A stretch of DNA of 64,000 nt from Cupriavidus necator (GTDB taxonomy: Bacteria > Pseudomonadota > Gammaproteobacteria > Burkholderiales > Burkholderiaceae), in contig CP074381.1 in the NCBI GenBank assembly GCA_022041995.1, positions 62,001 through 126,000 of the forward strand, written 5' to 3'. Positions 1 to 7,383 of the stretch are shown one piece after another; within the stretch, counting starts at the first letter, position 1, and every line of letters begins with the position of its first letter. The notes under the pieces are model-generated. The model did not search any database. It saw only the letters and a list, made by a program, of their open reading frames with translations, and was not told where the DNA came from. Made by a program: the position numbers and the translations under genes.

Positions 1-275
1 TGCCCGCCGGTGCTGGCGCCGGTGCAGGAAACCGCCGCGGGCGCGGTGGCCTGGACGTCGCCCATCGGCACCATGGCCTCGTCGAAGCGGACTGCCACCT
101 GCCTGACCTGCCCGACCGTGCCTTCGGGGGAGAAGCGCGTCACCTGCGCGGCCTGCGCGCTGCCGGCTGCCAGGATTCCAAGCGTGGCCACCACGGCCAG
201 GACTGCGCGCCGCGCATGCGATTGCATTGGCAACCTGCCAAGACCCCGATCCGCTCGGGCGACGATTCCCTTCAT
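1..275 (-). CDS. Alpha-2-macroglobulin family protein, N-terminal part (runs off the window)
   Basis: Only the first 91 codons are inside the window. The ATG at 275 is preceded by a strong GGAGG site. The N-terminus is basic and is followed by a hydrophobic run (VLAVVATLGILAAG) ending in an Ala-X-Ala cleavage region, so the product is exported. The mature start reads FSPEGTVGQVRQVAVRF and then a DEAMVPMGD stretch. This is the typical opening of large bacterial alpha-2-macroglobulin-like proteins (YfhM type), which act in the cell envelope as protease traps. The assignment rests on this short stretch and on recall of the family; the thioester region lies outside the window. An internal Met at codon 16 is a possible alternative start. 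Confidence 0.7.
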   Translation of the reverse strand, partial: MKGIVARADRGLGRLPMQSHARRAVLAVVATLGILAAGSAQAAQVTRFSPEGTVGQVRQVAVRFDEAMVPMGDVQATAPAAVSCTGASTGG

Positions 276-384
276 GCTGCCATCCTCCGTTCCCGCCACG
301 TTTGCGGCACCCGGCGAGGGTGACACGCACGCCACAGGAGCGCAAGACCAGCACGCAAACCTGCGACGCGCCGCGGGAAAAGTT

Positions 385-870
385 TCAGCGCAGGTGCGAC
401 AACGGGAGCGGGCCGTCGCACTTGATGGCGGTCAGCACGATATTCGAACGCACGCTTTCCACGCCGGGCACGCGCATCAGCCGCTTCATGGTGAATTCGG
501 CCAGCGTGGGCAGGTCGGGCACGACCACGCGGATCAGGTAGTCAGCCTCGCCGGCCACCGAATAGCACTCCTGCACTTCTTCCAGCAGCAGGATCTCTTC
601 ACGGAAGCGTTCGATGATGGTGTCGGCATGGTGGGCCAGCTTGACGCTGATAAAGACCATCACCCCCAGGCCCAGCGCCTGCGAGGACAGGTTGACGCGG
701 TAGCCGGTGATGACGCCGTCGGCTTCCAGCCGCGCCAGCCGGCGCCCGACCTGGCTGGGCGACAGGTGCACGCGTTCGGCCAGCTGCTGGTGTGTGGTGC
801 GGCCGTCGGCCTGCAGGACGGCCAGCAGCGCGAGGTCGAAGGGGTCCAGGGAGATGCCGGGGACAGTCAT
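385..870 (-). CDS. Lrp/AsnC family transcriptional regulator, divergent from phhA
   Basis: This 161-residue protein has an N-terminal winged-helix HTH (QQLAERVHLSPSQVGRRLARLE, about residues 30-50) followed by an Lrp/AsnC ligand-binding alpha-beta domain (LLLEEVQECYSVAGEADY, then a VRSNIVLTAIK strand). It is transcribed away from phenylalanine hydroxylase. A 9-bp perfect inverted repeat lies between the two genes, so it very probably senses phenylalanine or a related amino acid and controls phhA. I chose the Met at 870 because the residues before it (MRNLC) look like leader; the ATG at 885 is the alternative. Neither start has a clear ribosome site. The family assignment is firm; the effector is inferred from context. 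Confidence 0.9.
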   Translation of the reverse strand: MTVPGISLDPFDLALLAVLQADGRTTHQQLAERVHLSPSQVGRRLARLEADGVITGYRVNLSSQALGLGVMVFISVKLAHHADTIIERFREEILLLEEVQECYSVAGEADYLIRVVVPDLPTLAEFTMKRLMRVPGVESVRSNIVLTAIKCDGPLPLSHLR

Positions 871-895
871 ACACAAATTCCGCATTCTTTACTTT

Positions 896-920
896 AATGA
901 TGCACATTATATGCATCATT
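896..920. promoter_or_regulatory. Perfect inverted repeat between the Lrp gene and phhA, candidate Lrp operator
   Basis: The sequence has two perfect 9-bp arms, AATGATGCA at 896-904 and TGCATCATT at 912-920, separated by CATTATA. It is AT-rich in a GC-rich setting and lies in the 170-bp divergent promoter region. Size and symmetry fit an Lrp/AsnC dimer site. Binding by the neighbouring regulator is an inference. Confidence 0.65.
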
Positions 921-1040
921 ACACCAAAACCAGCGGATTTTGCGGCCATTCTGCATGCCTGACTGTCTAAACTACGCAGTAAATCCGCATTCATGCTGCC
1001 GCCGATGCAGCAAGCACGCATTAACAAGGAGACGCGCACC

Positions 1041-1970
1041 ATGTCCATCGCCACGGCCACTGAAGCTCCCGGCGCCTTCCAGGGCACCCTGACCGACAAG
1101 CTCAGGGAACAGTTCGACGCCGGCCTGCTGTCCGGCCAGGAACTGCGCCCGGACTTCACCATCGCCCAGCCGGTGCACCGCTACACCAGCACCGACCACG
1201 CCATCTGGCGCAAGCTGTACGAGCGCCAGGCCGCGATGCTGCAGGGCCGTGTCAGCGATGAATTCCTGCAGGGCCTGGCTACCCTGGGCATGGACAAGGA
1301 CCGCGTCCCTGATTTCGACCAGCTCAACGAAACCCTGATGCGCGCCACCGGCTGGCAGGTCGTGGCCGTGCCCGGCCTGGTGCCGGACCAGGTGTTCTTC
1401 GAGCACCTGGCCAACCGCCGCTTTCCGGCCAGCTGGTGGATGCGCAAGCCCGAGCAGCTGGACTACCTGCAGGAGCCGGACTGTTTCCACGACGTGTTCG
1501 GCCATGTGCCGCTGTTGATCAACCCGGTCTTTGCCGACTATATGGAGGCCTACGGCAAGGGCGGCCTGAAGGCGGCCGGGCTGGGCGCGCTGGAGATGCT
1601 GTCGCGGCTGTACTGGTACACGGTTGAATTCGGCCTGATCCGCACCCCGCAGGGCCTGCGCATCTACGGCGCGGGCATCCTGTCGAGCCAGGGGGAGTCG
1701 GTCTACAGCCTGGATTCGGCCAGCCCCAACCGGATCGGCTTCGATGTGCGCCGCATCATGCGCACGCGCTACCGCATCGACACCTTCCAGAAGACCTATT
1801 TCGTGATCGACAGCTTCGAACAGCTGTTCGACGCCACCCGGCCGGACTTTGCGCCGCTCTACGAAGCACTGCGCGCGCAGCCGACGCTGGGCGCGGGCGA
1901 CGTGGCGCCGGGCGACCAGGTGCTCAATGTCGGCACCCGCGAAGGCTGGGCCGATACCGAAGACATCTGA
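1041..1970 (+). CDS. phhA: Phenylalanine 4-monooxygenase
   Basis: This 309-residue enzyme hydroxylates L-phenylalanine to tyrosine using tetrahydropterin and O2, the first step of phenylalanine catabolism. The iron ligands are visible as the HHE set: H150 and H155 in [11 protein letters not shown] and E196 in [10 protein letters not shown]. Length and the motif order match bacterial (Chromobacterium-type) enzymes, which lack the animal regulatory domain. I chose the ATG at 1041 because AAGGAG lies 10 bases upstream; an in-frame ATG at 993 has no ribosome site. The pterin-recycling dehydratase gene phhB follows 150 bp downstream, and a divergent Lrp-type regulator lies upstream. Confidence 0.96.
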   Translation: MSIATATEAPGAFQGTLTDKLREQFDAGLLSGQELRPDFTIAQPVHRYTSTDHAIWRKLYERQAAMLQGRVSDEFLQGLATLGMDKDRVPDFDQLNETLMRATGWQVVAVPGLVPDQVFFEHLANRRFPASWWMRKPEQLDYLQEPDCFHDVFGHVPLLINPVFADYMEAYGKGGLKAAGLGALEMLSRLYWYTVEFGLIRTPQGLRIYGAGILSSQGESVYSLDSASPNRIGFDVRRIMRTRYRIDTFQKTYFVIDSFEQLFDATRPDFAPLYEALRAQPTLGAGDVAPGDQVLNVGTREGWADTEDI

Positions 1971-2119
1971 TCCGACCCTCCCCGGCAAACCCGCGGCGGC
2001 CCTGCCCCGCTTCGCGCTTTGTGAAACAATGCCGGCATGCCCGCCGCCACGGCGCGGGCGGGCCGGCTGTCCGCATGATTTGCGGCCTTCGTTTTCGTTA
2101 CGACCAGATCGAGCCCCCT

Positions 2120-2419
2120 ATGACCCCTCTTTCCCCGCAAGCCCGTGCCACGCTGCTGGCAGACCTGCCCGGCTGGACCACCGTCCCGGACCGCGACGCG
2201 ATCTTCAAGCGCTTCACCTTCCATGACTTCAATGCCGCCTTCGGCTTCATGACGCGCGTGGCGATCCAGGCCGAGAAGGCCGACCACCACCCGGAATGGT
2301 TCAACGTCTACAACCGGGTCGACATCACGCTGTCCACGCACGATGCCAATGGCCTCACCCAGCGCGACATCGATCTGGCCCACTTCATCGAGCGCGCCGC
2401 CGACGCGGTAACGGACTAA
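2120..2419 (+). CDS. phhB: Pterin-4a-carbinolamine dehydratase
   Basis: This 99-residue protein dehydrates the 4a-hydroxytetrahydropterin released by phenylalanine hydroxylase, so the cofactor can be reduced again. The family signature is clear: [20 protein letters not shown], then a [16 protein letters not shown] segment. The HHPEW histidines are the catalytic pair. The start at 2120 gives the usual length for the family. Its position just behind phhA supports a shared pathway and probably a shared transcript. Confidence 0.95.
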   Translation: MTPLSPQARATLLADLPGWTTVPDRDAIFKRFTFHDFNAAFGFMTRVAIQAEKADHHPEWFNVYNRVDITLSTHDANGLTQRDIDLAHFIERAADAVTD

Positions 2420-2575
2420 GCGCGGGCACGGCGGCAGCCGGATCGGGCAGCTGTAGGCTATCCGTAAGGAAGCGGGGGCCCGCGCCTAGTACAATCTGCG
2501 GCAGGCCCGCACCTTCCGTGTGCGCCAAGAGGCCTTCCCTCCAGCCATGCCCAACGTCCTACCCGAGCTGCCGCC

Positions 2576-3280
2576 ATGCGTATCCTGCTGATCGAGGACG
2601 ACCGCCAGATTGCCAGCGGCGTCGAAGCCGGCCTGTCCCGCGCCGGCCACCAGGTGCGCGTCGTCCACGATGGCGTCTACGCCACCGAACACCTGCTGCG
2701 CGAGCAGCACGACCTGGTCATCCTGGACCTGGGCCTGCCCGGCATCGACGGCATGACCCTGCTGGCGCGCTACCGCGCCCGCAACCGCACCACCCCCGTC
2801 ATCATCCTGACCGCGCGCGACGAGCTGGAAGACAAGCTCTCGGGCCTGAACGCCGGCGCCGACGACTACCTGATCAAACCCTTCGCCCTGCCCGAGCTGG
2901 AAGCGCGCGTGCGCGTGCTGCTGCGCCGCAGCCAGCAGGGCGAGGCCGCACCCGAGCGCGACGTGCGCCTGGGGCGCCTGCGGCTGTCGGGCAACGACCG
3001 CCGCATGTTTATCGACGCCCGCCCGCTGGAGCTCTCGCCGCGCGAGTTCGCGGTGCTGGAACTGCTGCTGCAGCGCCAGGGCCGCGTGGTCAGCAAGGCG
3101 CAGCTGCAGGACCACCTGGCCACCTTTGCCCACCCCGCCGGCGAGGGCGGCGACACCGTGGGCGACACCGCGATCGAAGTCTATGTGCACCGCGTGCGCA
3201 AGAAGCTCGAGGACAGCGATGTCGAGATCGTCACCGTGCGCGGCTTCGGCTACCTGCTGCAGATCCGCGCCGGACAATGA
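2576..3280 (+). CDS. OmpR-family response regulator (TctD-like)
   Basis: This 234-residue regulator has a receiver domain with the phospho-acceptor D51 (LVILDLGLPGIDG), the acidic pair near the N-terminus (IEDD), the Lys of the IKPF motif, and a C-terminal winged-helix DNA-binding domain ending in VHRVRKKLEDSDVEIVTVRGFGYLL. It pairs with the sensor kinase immediately downstream. The kinase's input domain type is the one found with TctD/TctE pairs, which respond to tricarboxylates. A Bug-TctB-TctA uptake operon lies at 58.97-62.18 kb, but a link to it is only a guess. Confidence 0.9.
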   Translation: MRILLIEDDRQIASGVEAGLSRAGHQVRVVHDGVYATEHLLREQHDLVILDLGLPGIDGMTLLARYRARNRTTPVIILTARDELEDKLSGLNAGADDYLIKPFALPELEARVRVLLRRSQQGEAAPERDVRLGRLRLSGNDRRMFIDARPLELSPREFAVLELLLQRQGRVVSKAQLQDHLATFAHPAGEGGDTVGDTAIEVYVHRVRKKLEDSDVEIVTVRGFGYLLQIRAGQ

Positions 3281-3453
3281 AACCGCTCCGGCCGCCGCGG
3301 CCATCCGACACGCGGCACCGTCCTTCGGCCTAGCCGGCAATGTGGCCTCGCTCCCGCACCTCTTCCCGGGTTTCCTGGCGCACGGCCTCCCGCATCGCAA
3401 CGCGGAACGTGCCCCCATCTTCCGCCGCGGCTGACGCCGCCGGCGCCAGCCCT

Positions 3454-5031
3454 ATGCCCGCGGCGACGCGCCAGGCCTCCCGCCCCGGCTCCAACATCAG
3501 CCTGCGCGTGCACCTGCTGCGCGCACTGGCCACGCCGCTGTTTGCGCTGGTGCTGACCAGCGGCTCGCTGTCGTACTGGCTGGCGGCACACTACACCACG
3601 CAGGTGTTTGACCGCGCGCTGTATGGCGTGGCCAACAACATCGCCCAGCAGATCCGCATTGCCGGCCCGCGCCTGGAGCAGGACATCCCGATGATCGCGC
3701 AGACGCTGGTCGAGGCCGAGGGCACCGACCGCATCTACTGGCGCATCCACGGCCCCGACGGGCTGATCGGCGGCATGGACACCTGGCTGGGCTACGGCAC
3801 CGGCCAGACCACGCTGCACGACGCGCGCCTGTTCTACGCCTGGTTCAGCGGCCGCCAGGTGCGCGCGGTGCGGCTGCCTGTGATGCTGCCCAGTGCCGCG
3901 GTGGACGAACTCGGCACCAGCGAGGCCGGCAAGGCCGCGCGCGGGCCAATCGTGGTGGAGGTGGCGGAGCTGCTGGACCGGCGCGAGACCGCCGCCAACG
4001 AGATCCTGCTGTCGGTGTCGGTGCCGCTGATCCTGCTGCTGCTGGTCGGCAGCCTGATCCTGTCGCACGTGCTCAAGGAAGAGCTGGTGCCGCTGCAGAT
4101 CCTGGCCGACAAGCTCAACCGGCAGACTGCCCGCTCGCTCGCCGCGCTGGACGAGACCCAGGTGCCGGCCGAGGTGGCGCCGCTGATCCGCGGCCTCAAT
4201 GCGCTGCTGGCGCGGCTGCGCGACGCGCTCGACGCGCAGCGCAAGTTCATTGCCGATGCGGCACACCAGCTGCGCACGCCGCTGACCGCGGTCAAGCTGC
4301 ATGCCGACCGGGCCCAGCAAGCCGATTCGCTGGAAGTCGCCCGGCATGCGCTGCGCGAGGTGCAGACCGCCGCCGACCGCGCGGTGCGGCTGTCCAACCA
4401 GCTGCTGTCGCTGGCGCGCGCCGAGCCGGGGCTGTCGCTGGAGCGTCTCGGGCCGGTGGAACACTTCGACCTGGCCGAGCTGGCCTTCGAAACCGGCGCC
4501 GAATGGGTGCCGCAGGCGCTGGCGCAACACATCGACCTGGGCTTCGAGATCCTGCCCGGCCCCACCTTCACCGGCAGCGCGCCCGCCGTGGTGCGCGGCA
4601 ACCGGCTGCTGATGCGCGAGGCCTTGTCCAACCTGATCGACAACGCGGTGAAGTACGTGCCCGCGGGCGGGCGCATCACGGTGCGCGCCGGCGGCGAGGC
4701 CATGGGTCACCGCGGCATGGCGGTGGTGATGGTGGAAGACAACGGCCCCGGCATCCCGCCACAGCGGCGCGAGGAAGTCTTCAAGCGCTTCTTCCGCGGC
4801 GACCGCGCCCCCGAACCGGGCGGCGGGCGCGCGGCCCACAGCGGCGGCGCCGGGCTGGGGCTGGCCATCGTCCATGAGATCGTGACGCTGCACCAGGGCA
4901 CCATCCGCATCGAGGACGTGCCGCCAGTGCCGGGTGCTGGCGATGTGGCGGCCGCGGACGGGCCCGAACGGCGGCCGGCCATGCGCTTCGTGATCCGGAT
5001 CCCCTGCGAACCGCCAGGATCGGTGGCCTGA
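3454..5031 (+). CDS. Membrane sensor histidine kinase (TctE-like)
   Basis: This kinase of about 525 residues has a transmembrane helix near the N-terminus (LLRALATPLFALVL), a periplasmic sensor segment of about 140 residues resembling the two-component sensor N-terminal domain of TctE-type kinases, a second helix (VPLILLLLVGSLIL), and a HAMP-like linker. The phospho-acceptor is H271 in FIADAAHQLRTPLTAV. The ATPase domain shows an N box (NLIDNAVKYVP), a DNGPGIP box and a GAGLGLAIV box. I prefer the ATG at 3454 because the helix then sits at a normal distance; the ATG at 3340 adds 38 residues of low-complexity sequence. Neither start has a good ribosome site. It is the likely partner of the regulator at 2576. 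Confidence 0.88.
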   Translation: MPAATRQASRPGSNISLRVHLLRALATPLFALVLTSGSLSYWLAAHYTTQVFDRALYGVANNIAQQIRIAGPRLEQDIPMIAQTLVEAEGTDRIYWRIHGPDGLIGGMDTWLGYGTGQTTLHDARLFYAWFSGRQVRAVRLPVMLPSAAVDELGTSEAGKAARGPIVVEVAELLDRRETAANEILLSVSVPLILLLLVGSLILSHVLKEELVPLQILADKLNRQTARSLAALDETQVPAEVAPLIRGLNALLARLRDALDAQRKFIADAAHQLRTPLTAVKLHADRAQQADSLEVARHALREVQTAADRAVRLSNQLLSLARAEPGLSLERLGPVEHFDLAELAFETGAEWVPQALAQHIDLGFEILPGPTFTGSAPAVVRGNRLLMREALSNLIDNAVKYVPAGGRITVRAGGEAMGHRGMAVVMVEDNGPGIPPQRREEVFKRFFRGDRAPEPGGGRAAHSGGAGLGLAIVHEIVTLHQGTIRIEDVPPVPGAGDVAAADGPERRPAMRFVIRIPCEPPGSVA

Positions 5032-5073
5032 CCCGCTGCTGCGCTGGCAGCGGCGCGGGTCGAGACGCGCGCC

Positions 5074-5586
5074 TTACTTGGCCTTCTTCTTTTCCTTCGG
5101 TGCCAGCATGGTGCCGCGGCATTGCGGGCTGCCGCAGCGGCACTCGAATTCCTTCTTCAGCTTGGCGGTATAGCGCGCGTCGATCACCAGGCCGTAGTCG
5201 TAGAACAGTTCCTCTCCCTCGGCGATGTCGCGCAGCGCGTGGATAAACACGCGGCCCTTCTTCTCGCGCGCCTCGCAGTTGGGTTCGCAGGCATGGTTGA
5301 TCCAGCGCGCGCGGTTGCCGCCGTACTTGGCGTCGATCACGCTGCCGTCGTCCAGGCTGAAGTAGAAAGTGTGGTTGGGATCGCTGGGATCGTGCGGATG
5401 GCGCTCCAGCGCCTTCTTCCACGAAATGTGCTCGCCCTTGTACTCGATCACGCGTTCGCCTTCGGCGATCGGGCCGATCGCATAGACGCCCTTGCCGTGC
5501 ACGCCTGACTGGCGCACCTCGATCCGGTCGCTCGCCGTCTTCTTCTTGCCCTCGCCTGCTGCCTTGCGCTTTGCCTTGTCCGCCAT
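5074..5586 (-). CDS. SET-domain protein, putative lysine N-methyltransferase
   Basis: This 170-residue protein opens with a lysine-rich tail (MADKAKRKAAGEGKKK) followed by a compact SET domain: VHGKGVYAIGPIAEGERVIEY, the NHACEPNCEA cofactor/substrate motif, then GEELFYDYGLVI. A post-SET Cys cluster (CRCGSPQC) can hold zinc with the Cys of the SET core. Such proteins transfer methyl groups from S-adenosylmethionine to protein lysines; in Chlamydia a SET protein acts on a histone-like protein. The ATG at 5586 has AAAGG just upstream. The gene is divergent from the HU gene at 6770, across 1.2 kb of unusual DNA. HU as a substrate is only a hypothesis. Confidence 0.88.
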   Translation of the reverse strand: MADKAKRKAAGEGKKKTASDRIEVRQSGVHGKGVYAIGPIAEGERVIEYKGEHISWKKALERHPHDPSDPNHTFYFSLDDGSVIDAKYGGNRARWINHACEPNCEAREKKGRVFIHALRDIAEGEELFYDYGLVIDARYTAKLKKEFECRCGSPQCRGTMLAPKEKKKAK

Positions 5587-6769
5587 TTGCCTTTCCGTGC
5601 TCGTCGCCTGTTGTGCCTGAGTGGCCCGCTGTGCCGGGCGTTCCGGCGCGATCGGGGATGATACCGGCGCAACCGTGACACGTATACGCACCCCCCCCCC
5701 GGCGCACCTCCCCTTTGCCGGCGCCGTCACCGTATACGTCTTTGGGTGCAGTTGACAGGTATACGGCACCCCCATTTTCACCCTAACCGCGACGCTCGTT
5801 TACCTGCGCGCATGTGGATAACCCCGCCCCGAACTGTGGACAAGCACGCGGATTCGATGTGGGCTGCCTGGGGCTGGCATGGGGATGCCTCAGGCATAAG
5901 TCGGAGGGGGTTCGGCACCAGCCTCGCCCATCGGGCTGAGTCATCCACCTCGGCCAACATTGGATACGACCACTTCTCGTTTACGTAAACCGTTGAACAG
6001 AAAGACGTTTACGCGGTTTTCCACAGAGGGGGCGGGTGTTTACTTACTACTACTATTTGTATACATGAAAGAAAAAGGTAAACCGAAAGAACGAGGCAGC
6101 GCGTCAGCAAAAGAGAAGGCGTCCAAAGCATCATCCGAATAGCCAGGGCCGTAAACGTTGCAATAGCGCGAGACTTCGGGTTTGAAGGGGGCGTATACCT
6201 TGGGCGTATACGCCCAATCACACCAACGTGCGCGTATACGCCGGCACCAGGAGAGGAGGCGGGGCGTAAACCGATCCGCAAGGCGCCATGCATGCGCCGA
6301 ATAGCCGTGTGGTCCACCGCCAGGCCGGTGATCCGACAACATGCAACATAGTGCAGCTTATGTCTGCGAGACTCGCAGAGCCCCTGCAAGCGCTTGCGGC
6401 CGGCGCTGGCTCTCCAACCCTGTCCAATACGCCTGGGCGTGCGCAGAGGGCCTCTGAGAGCCTCTGGCGAGGGATGGATAAGGTGCAATGGCCTCCATCG
6501 CGTTGCGCGAGTCCCGGGTGCCCTGCCCTGTCACCTTAGGGCGCTTTCGTCACCTTCCCCCACGTGCCATGGCTGCGTCCGGCTGCGTCGAGTTGCCGCG
6601 AAGCCCAGCCTGGCGCGGCCTCGCGGAAACTGCCAGGTAACAATCTGTTCCCGGTGCGCCTTGCCCGACACGGTATCATGTGGCCCGCGGCGTCTTTGCC
6701 GGAGCGGTGCCAGCCAGGCCGCCCGGCATGCGGACGCCTGTGTTTTATCAACTCGATACGGAGTGAAGC
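5587..6769. other. 1.2-kb non-coding region between the SET and HU genes, rich in GTATAC/GTTTAC words
   Basis: I see no convincing gene here. Short frames exist, for example 5960-6142 on the plus strand and 6040-6342 on the minus strand, but they have no ribosome site or family signature and run through the repeated words. The left half carries the motif cluster described separately. Two DnaA-box-like words face the minus strand (TGTGGATAA at 5813-5821, a perfect box, and TGTGGACAA at 5835-5843) and one faces the plus strand (TTTTCCACA at 6017-6025). The last 450 bp before HU look unremarkable and presumably hold its promoter. Confidence 0.7.
5681..6271. promoter_or_regulatory. Cluster of GTATAC and GTTTAC/GTAAAC motifs
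   Basis: GTATAC occurs seven times: 5682, 5732, 5759, 6059, 6193, 6206 and 6234. Most copies extend to CGTATACG, and one sits in the perfect 14-bp palindrome GGGCGTATACGCCC at 6202-6215. GTTTAC or its complement occurs at 5798, 6007, 6038, 6078, 6151 and 6266, and twice within the 12-bp palindrome GTTTACGTAAAC at 5979-5990. A consensus GT(A/T)(A/T)AC flanked by C and G covers them all. Such density is far above chance for this base composition, so a dedicated DNA-binding protein is likely. I do not know which one. Confidence 0.75.
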
Positions 6770-7048
6770 ATGACGAAAACCGAACTGATCGACGCTATCG
6801 CAGCCGGGGTGGACGGTCTGACCAAGGCCAAGGCGGAACAGGCACTGAACGTGACCCTGTCGGCCATCATGGACGCAGTGGCCAAGGGCGACACGCTGAG
6901 CCTCATCGGCTTTGGCACGTTCAGCAAGGGCGAGCGTGGCGAGCGCATGGCGCGCAACCCGCGTACCGGTGAAGAAATCAAGGTCGAAGCAGCCAAGACC
7001 GTGAAGTTCAAGGCAGGCCAGAAGTTCAAGGACGCTGTCAACCAGTGA
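6770..7048 (+). CDS. HU-family nucleoid DNA-binding protein
   Basis: This 92-residue protein is a complete HU/IHF-type histone-like protein: MTKTELIDAIAAG at the N-terminus, the core GFGTFSKGERGERMARNPRTG with the DNA-intercalating arm (RNPRTGEEI), and a lysine-rich C-terminal helix (KTVKFKAGQKFKDAVNQ). It bends and compacts DNA as a dimer. The ATG at 6770 has GGAG at a normal distance. It is divergent from a SET-domain protein gene and flanked on both sides by non-coding DNA with DnaA-box-like words. HU and IHF subunits are hard to separate by eye; the sequence fits HU-beta better. Confidence 0.95.
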   Translation: MTKTELIDAIAAGVDGLTKAKAEQALNVTLSAIMDAVAKGDTLSLIGFGTFSKGERGERMARNPRTGEEIKVEAAKTVKFKAGQKFKDAVNQ

Positions 7049-7383
7049 GCCTGACGGGCTGCACTGCAGGGCCCGAATTGTCAGACCCCGCCATGCCGCC
7101 GCCCGGTGCCCGAGGGCGCAGGCGAGCGCCAGGCGGGGGACGTTATCCACAGCGGTAAGCTGATTTTCTGCAGTATCCGCCGCATCGCTGAATCCGCCAT
7201 CGGGGCGATCGCGCGCGAAGTCTTCCAACAGGCGTCCAGCCGTGGCCGTGACAGGCCGGACCGGGTGCCGTGCCACATGGGGCCTCCATGCTCGCCCGTC
7301 CGCCGCGCCGCAGATCTCCACAGCGTTATGCACAGCGCTTTCCACAGTTGGTTCCACAGCTTTCTCCACAGGCTGCGGGCGCC
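7049..7383. other. Non-coding region behind HU carrying DnaA-box-like words
   Basis: This 335-bp stretch separates the HU stop from the chosen start of the DUF2272 lipoprotein. It holds one perfect TTATCCACA at 7143-7151 and the phased array at 7314-7371. I saw no terminator-like hairpin for HU. Confidence 0.6.
7314..7371 (+). promoter_or_regulatory. Five DnaA-box-like words at exact 12-bp spacing
   Basis: The 9-mers ATCTCCACA (7314), TTATGCACA (7326), CTTTCCACA (7338), GGTTCCACA (7350) and TTCTCCACA (7362) all point the same way, and each is followed by G. The CACAG core starts at 7319, 7331, 7343, 7355 and 7367, a perfect 12-bp period. A consensus TTATCCACA box lies 170 bp upstream at 7143. 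The same architecture recurs at 49856-49923. DnaA binding is inferred from similarity to the box consensus. Confidence 0.7.

Noticed and set aside
5960..6342. Short frames of 60 and 100 codons within the GTATAC cluster (plus 5960-6142, minus 6040-6342)
   Set aside because: No ribosome sites or recognisable motifs, and both read through palindromic repeats that have a better DNA-level explanation.
5681..7371. Chromosomal replication origin around HU
   Set aside because: DnaA-box-like words and repeats are present, but there is no dnaA, dnaN, rep or parAB gene and no obvious AT-rich unwinding tract, so I report the motifs without calling an origin.
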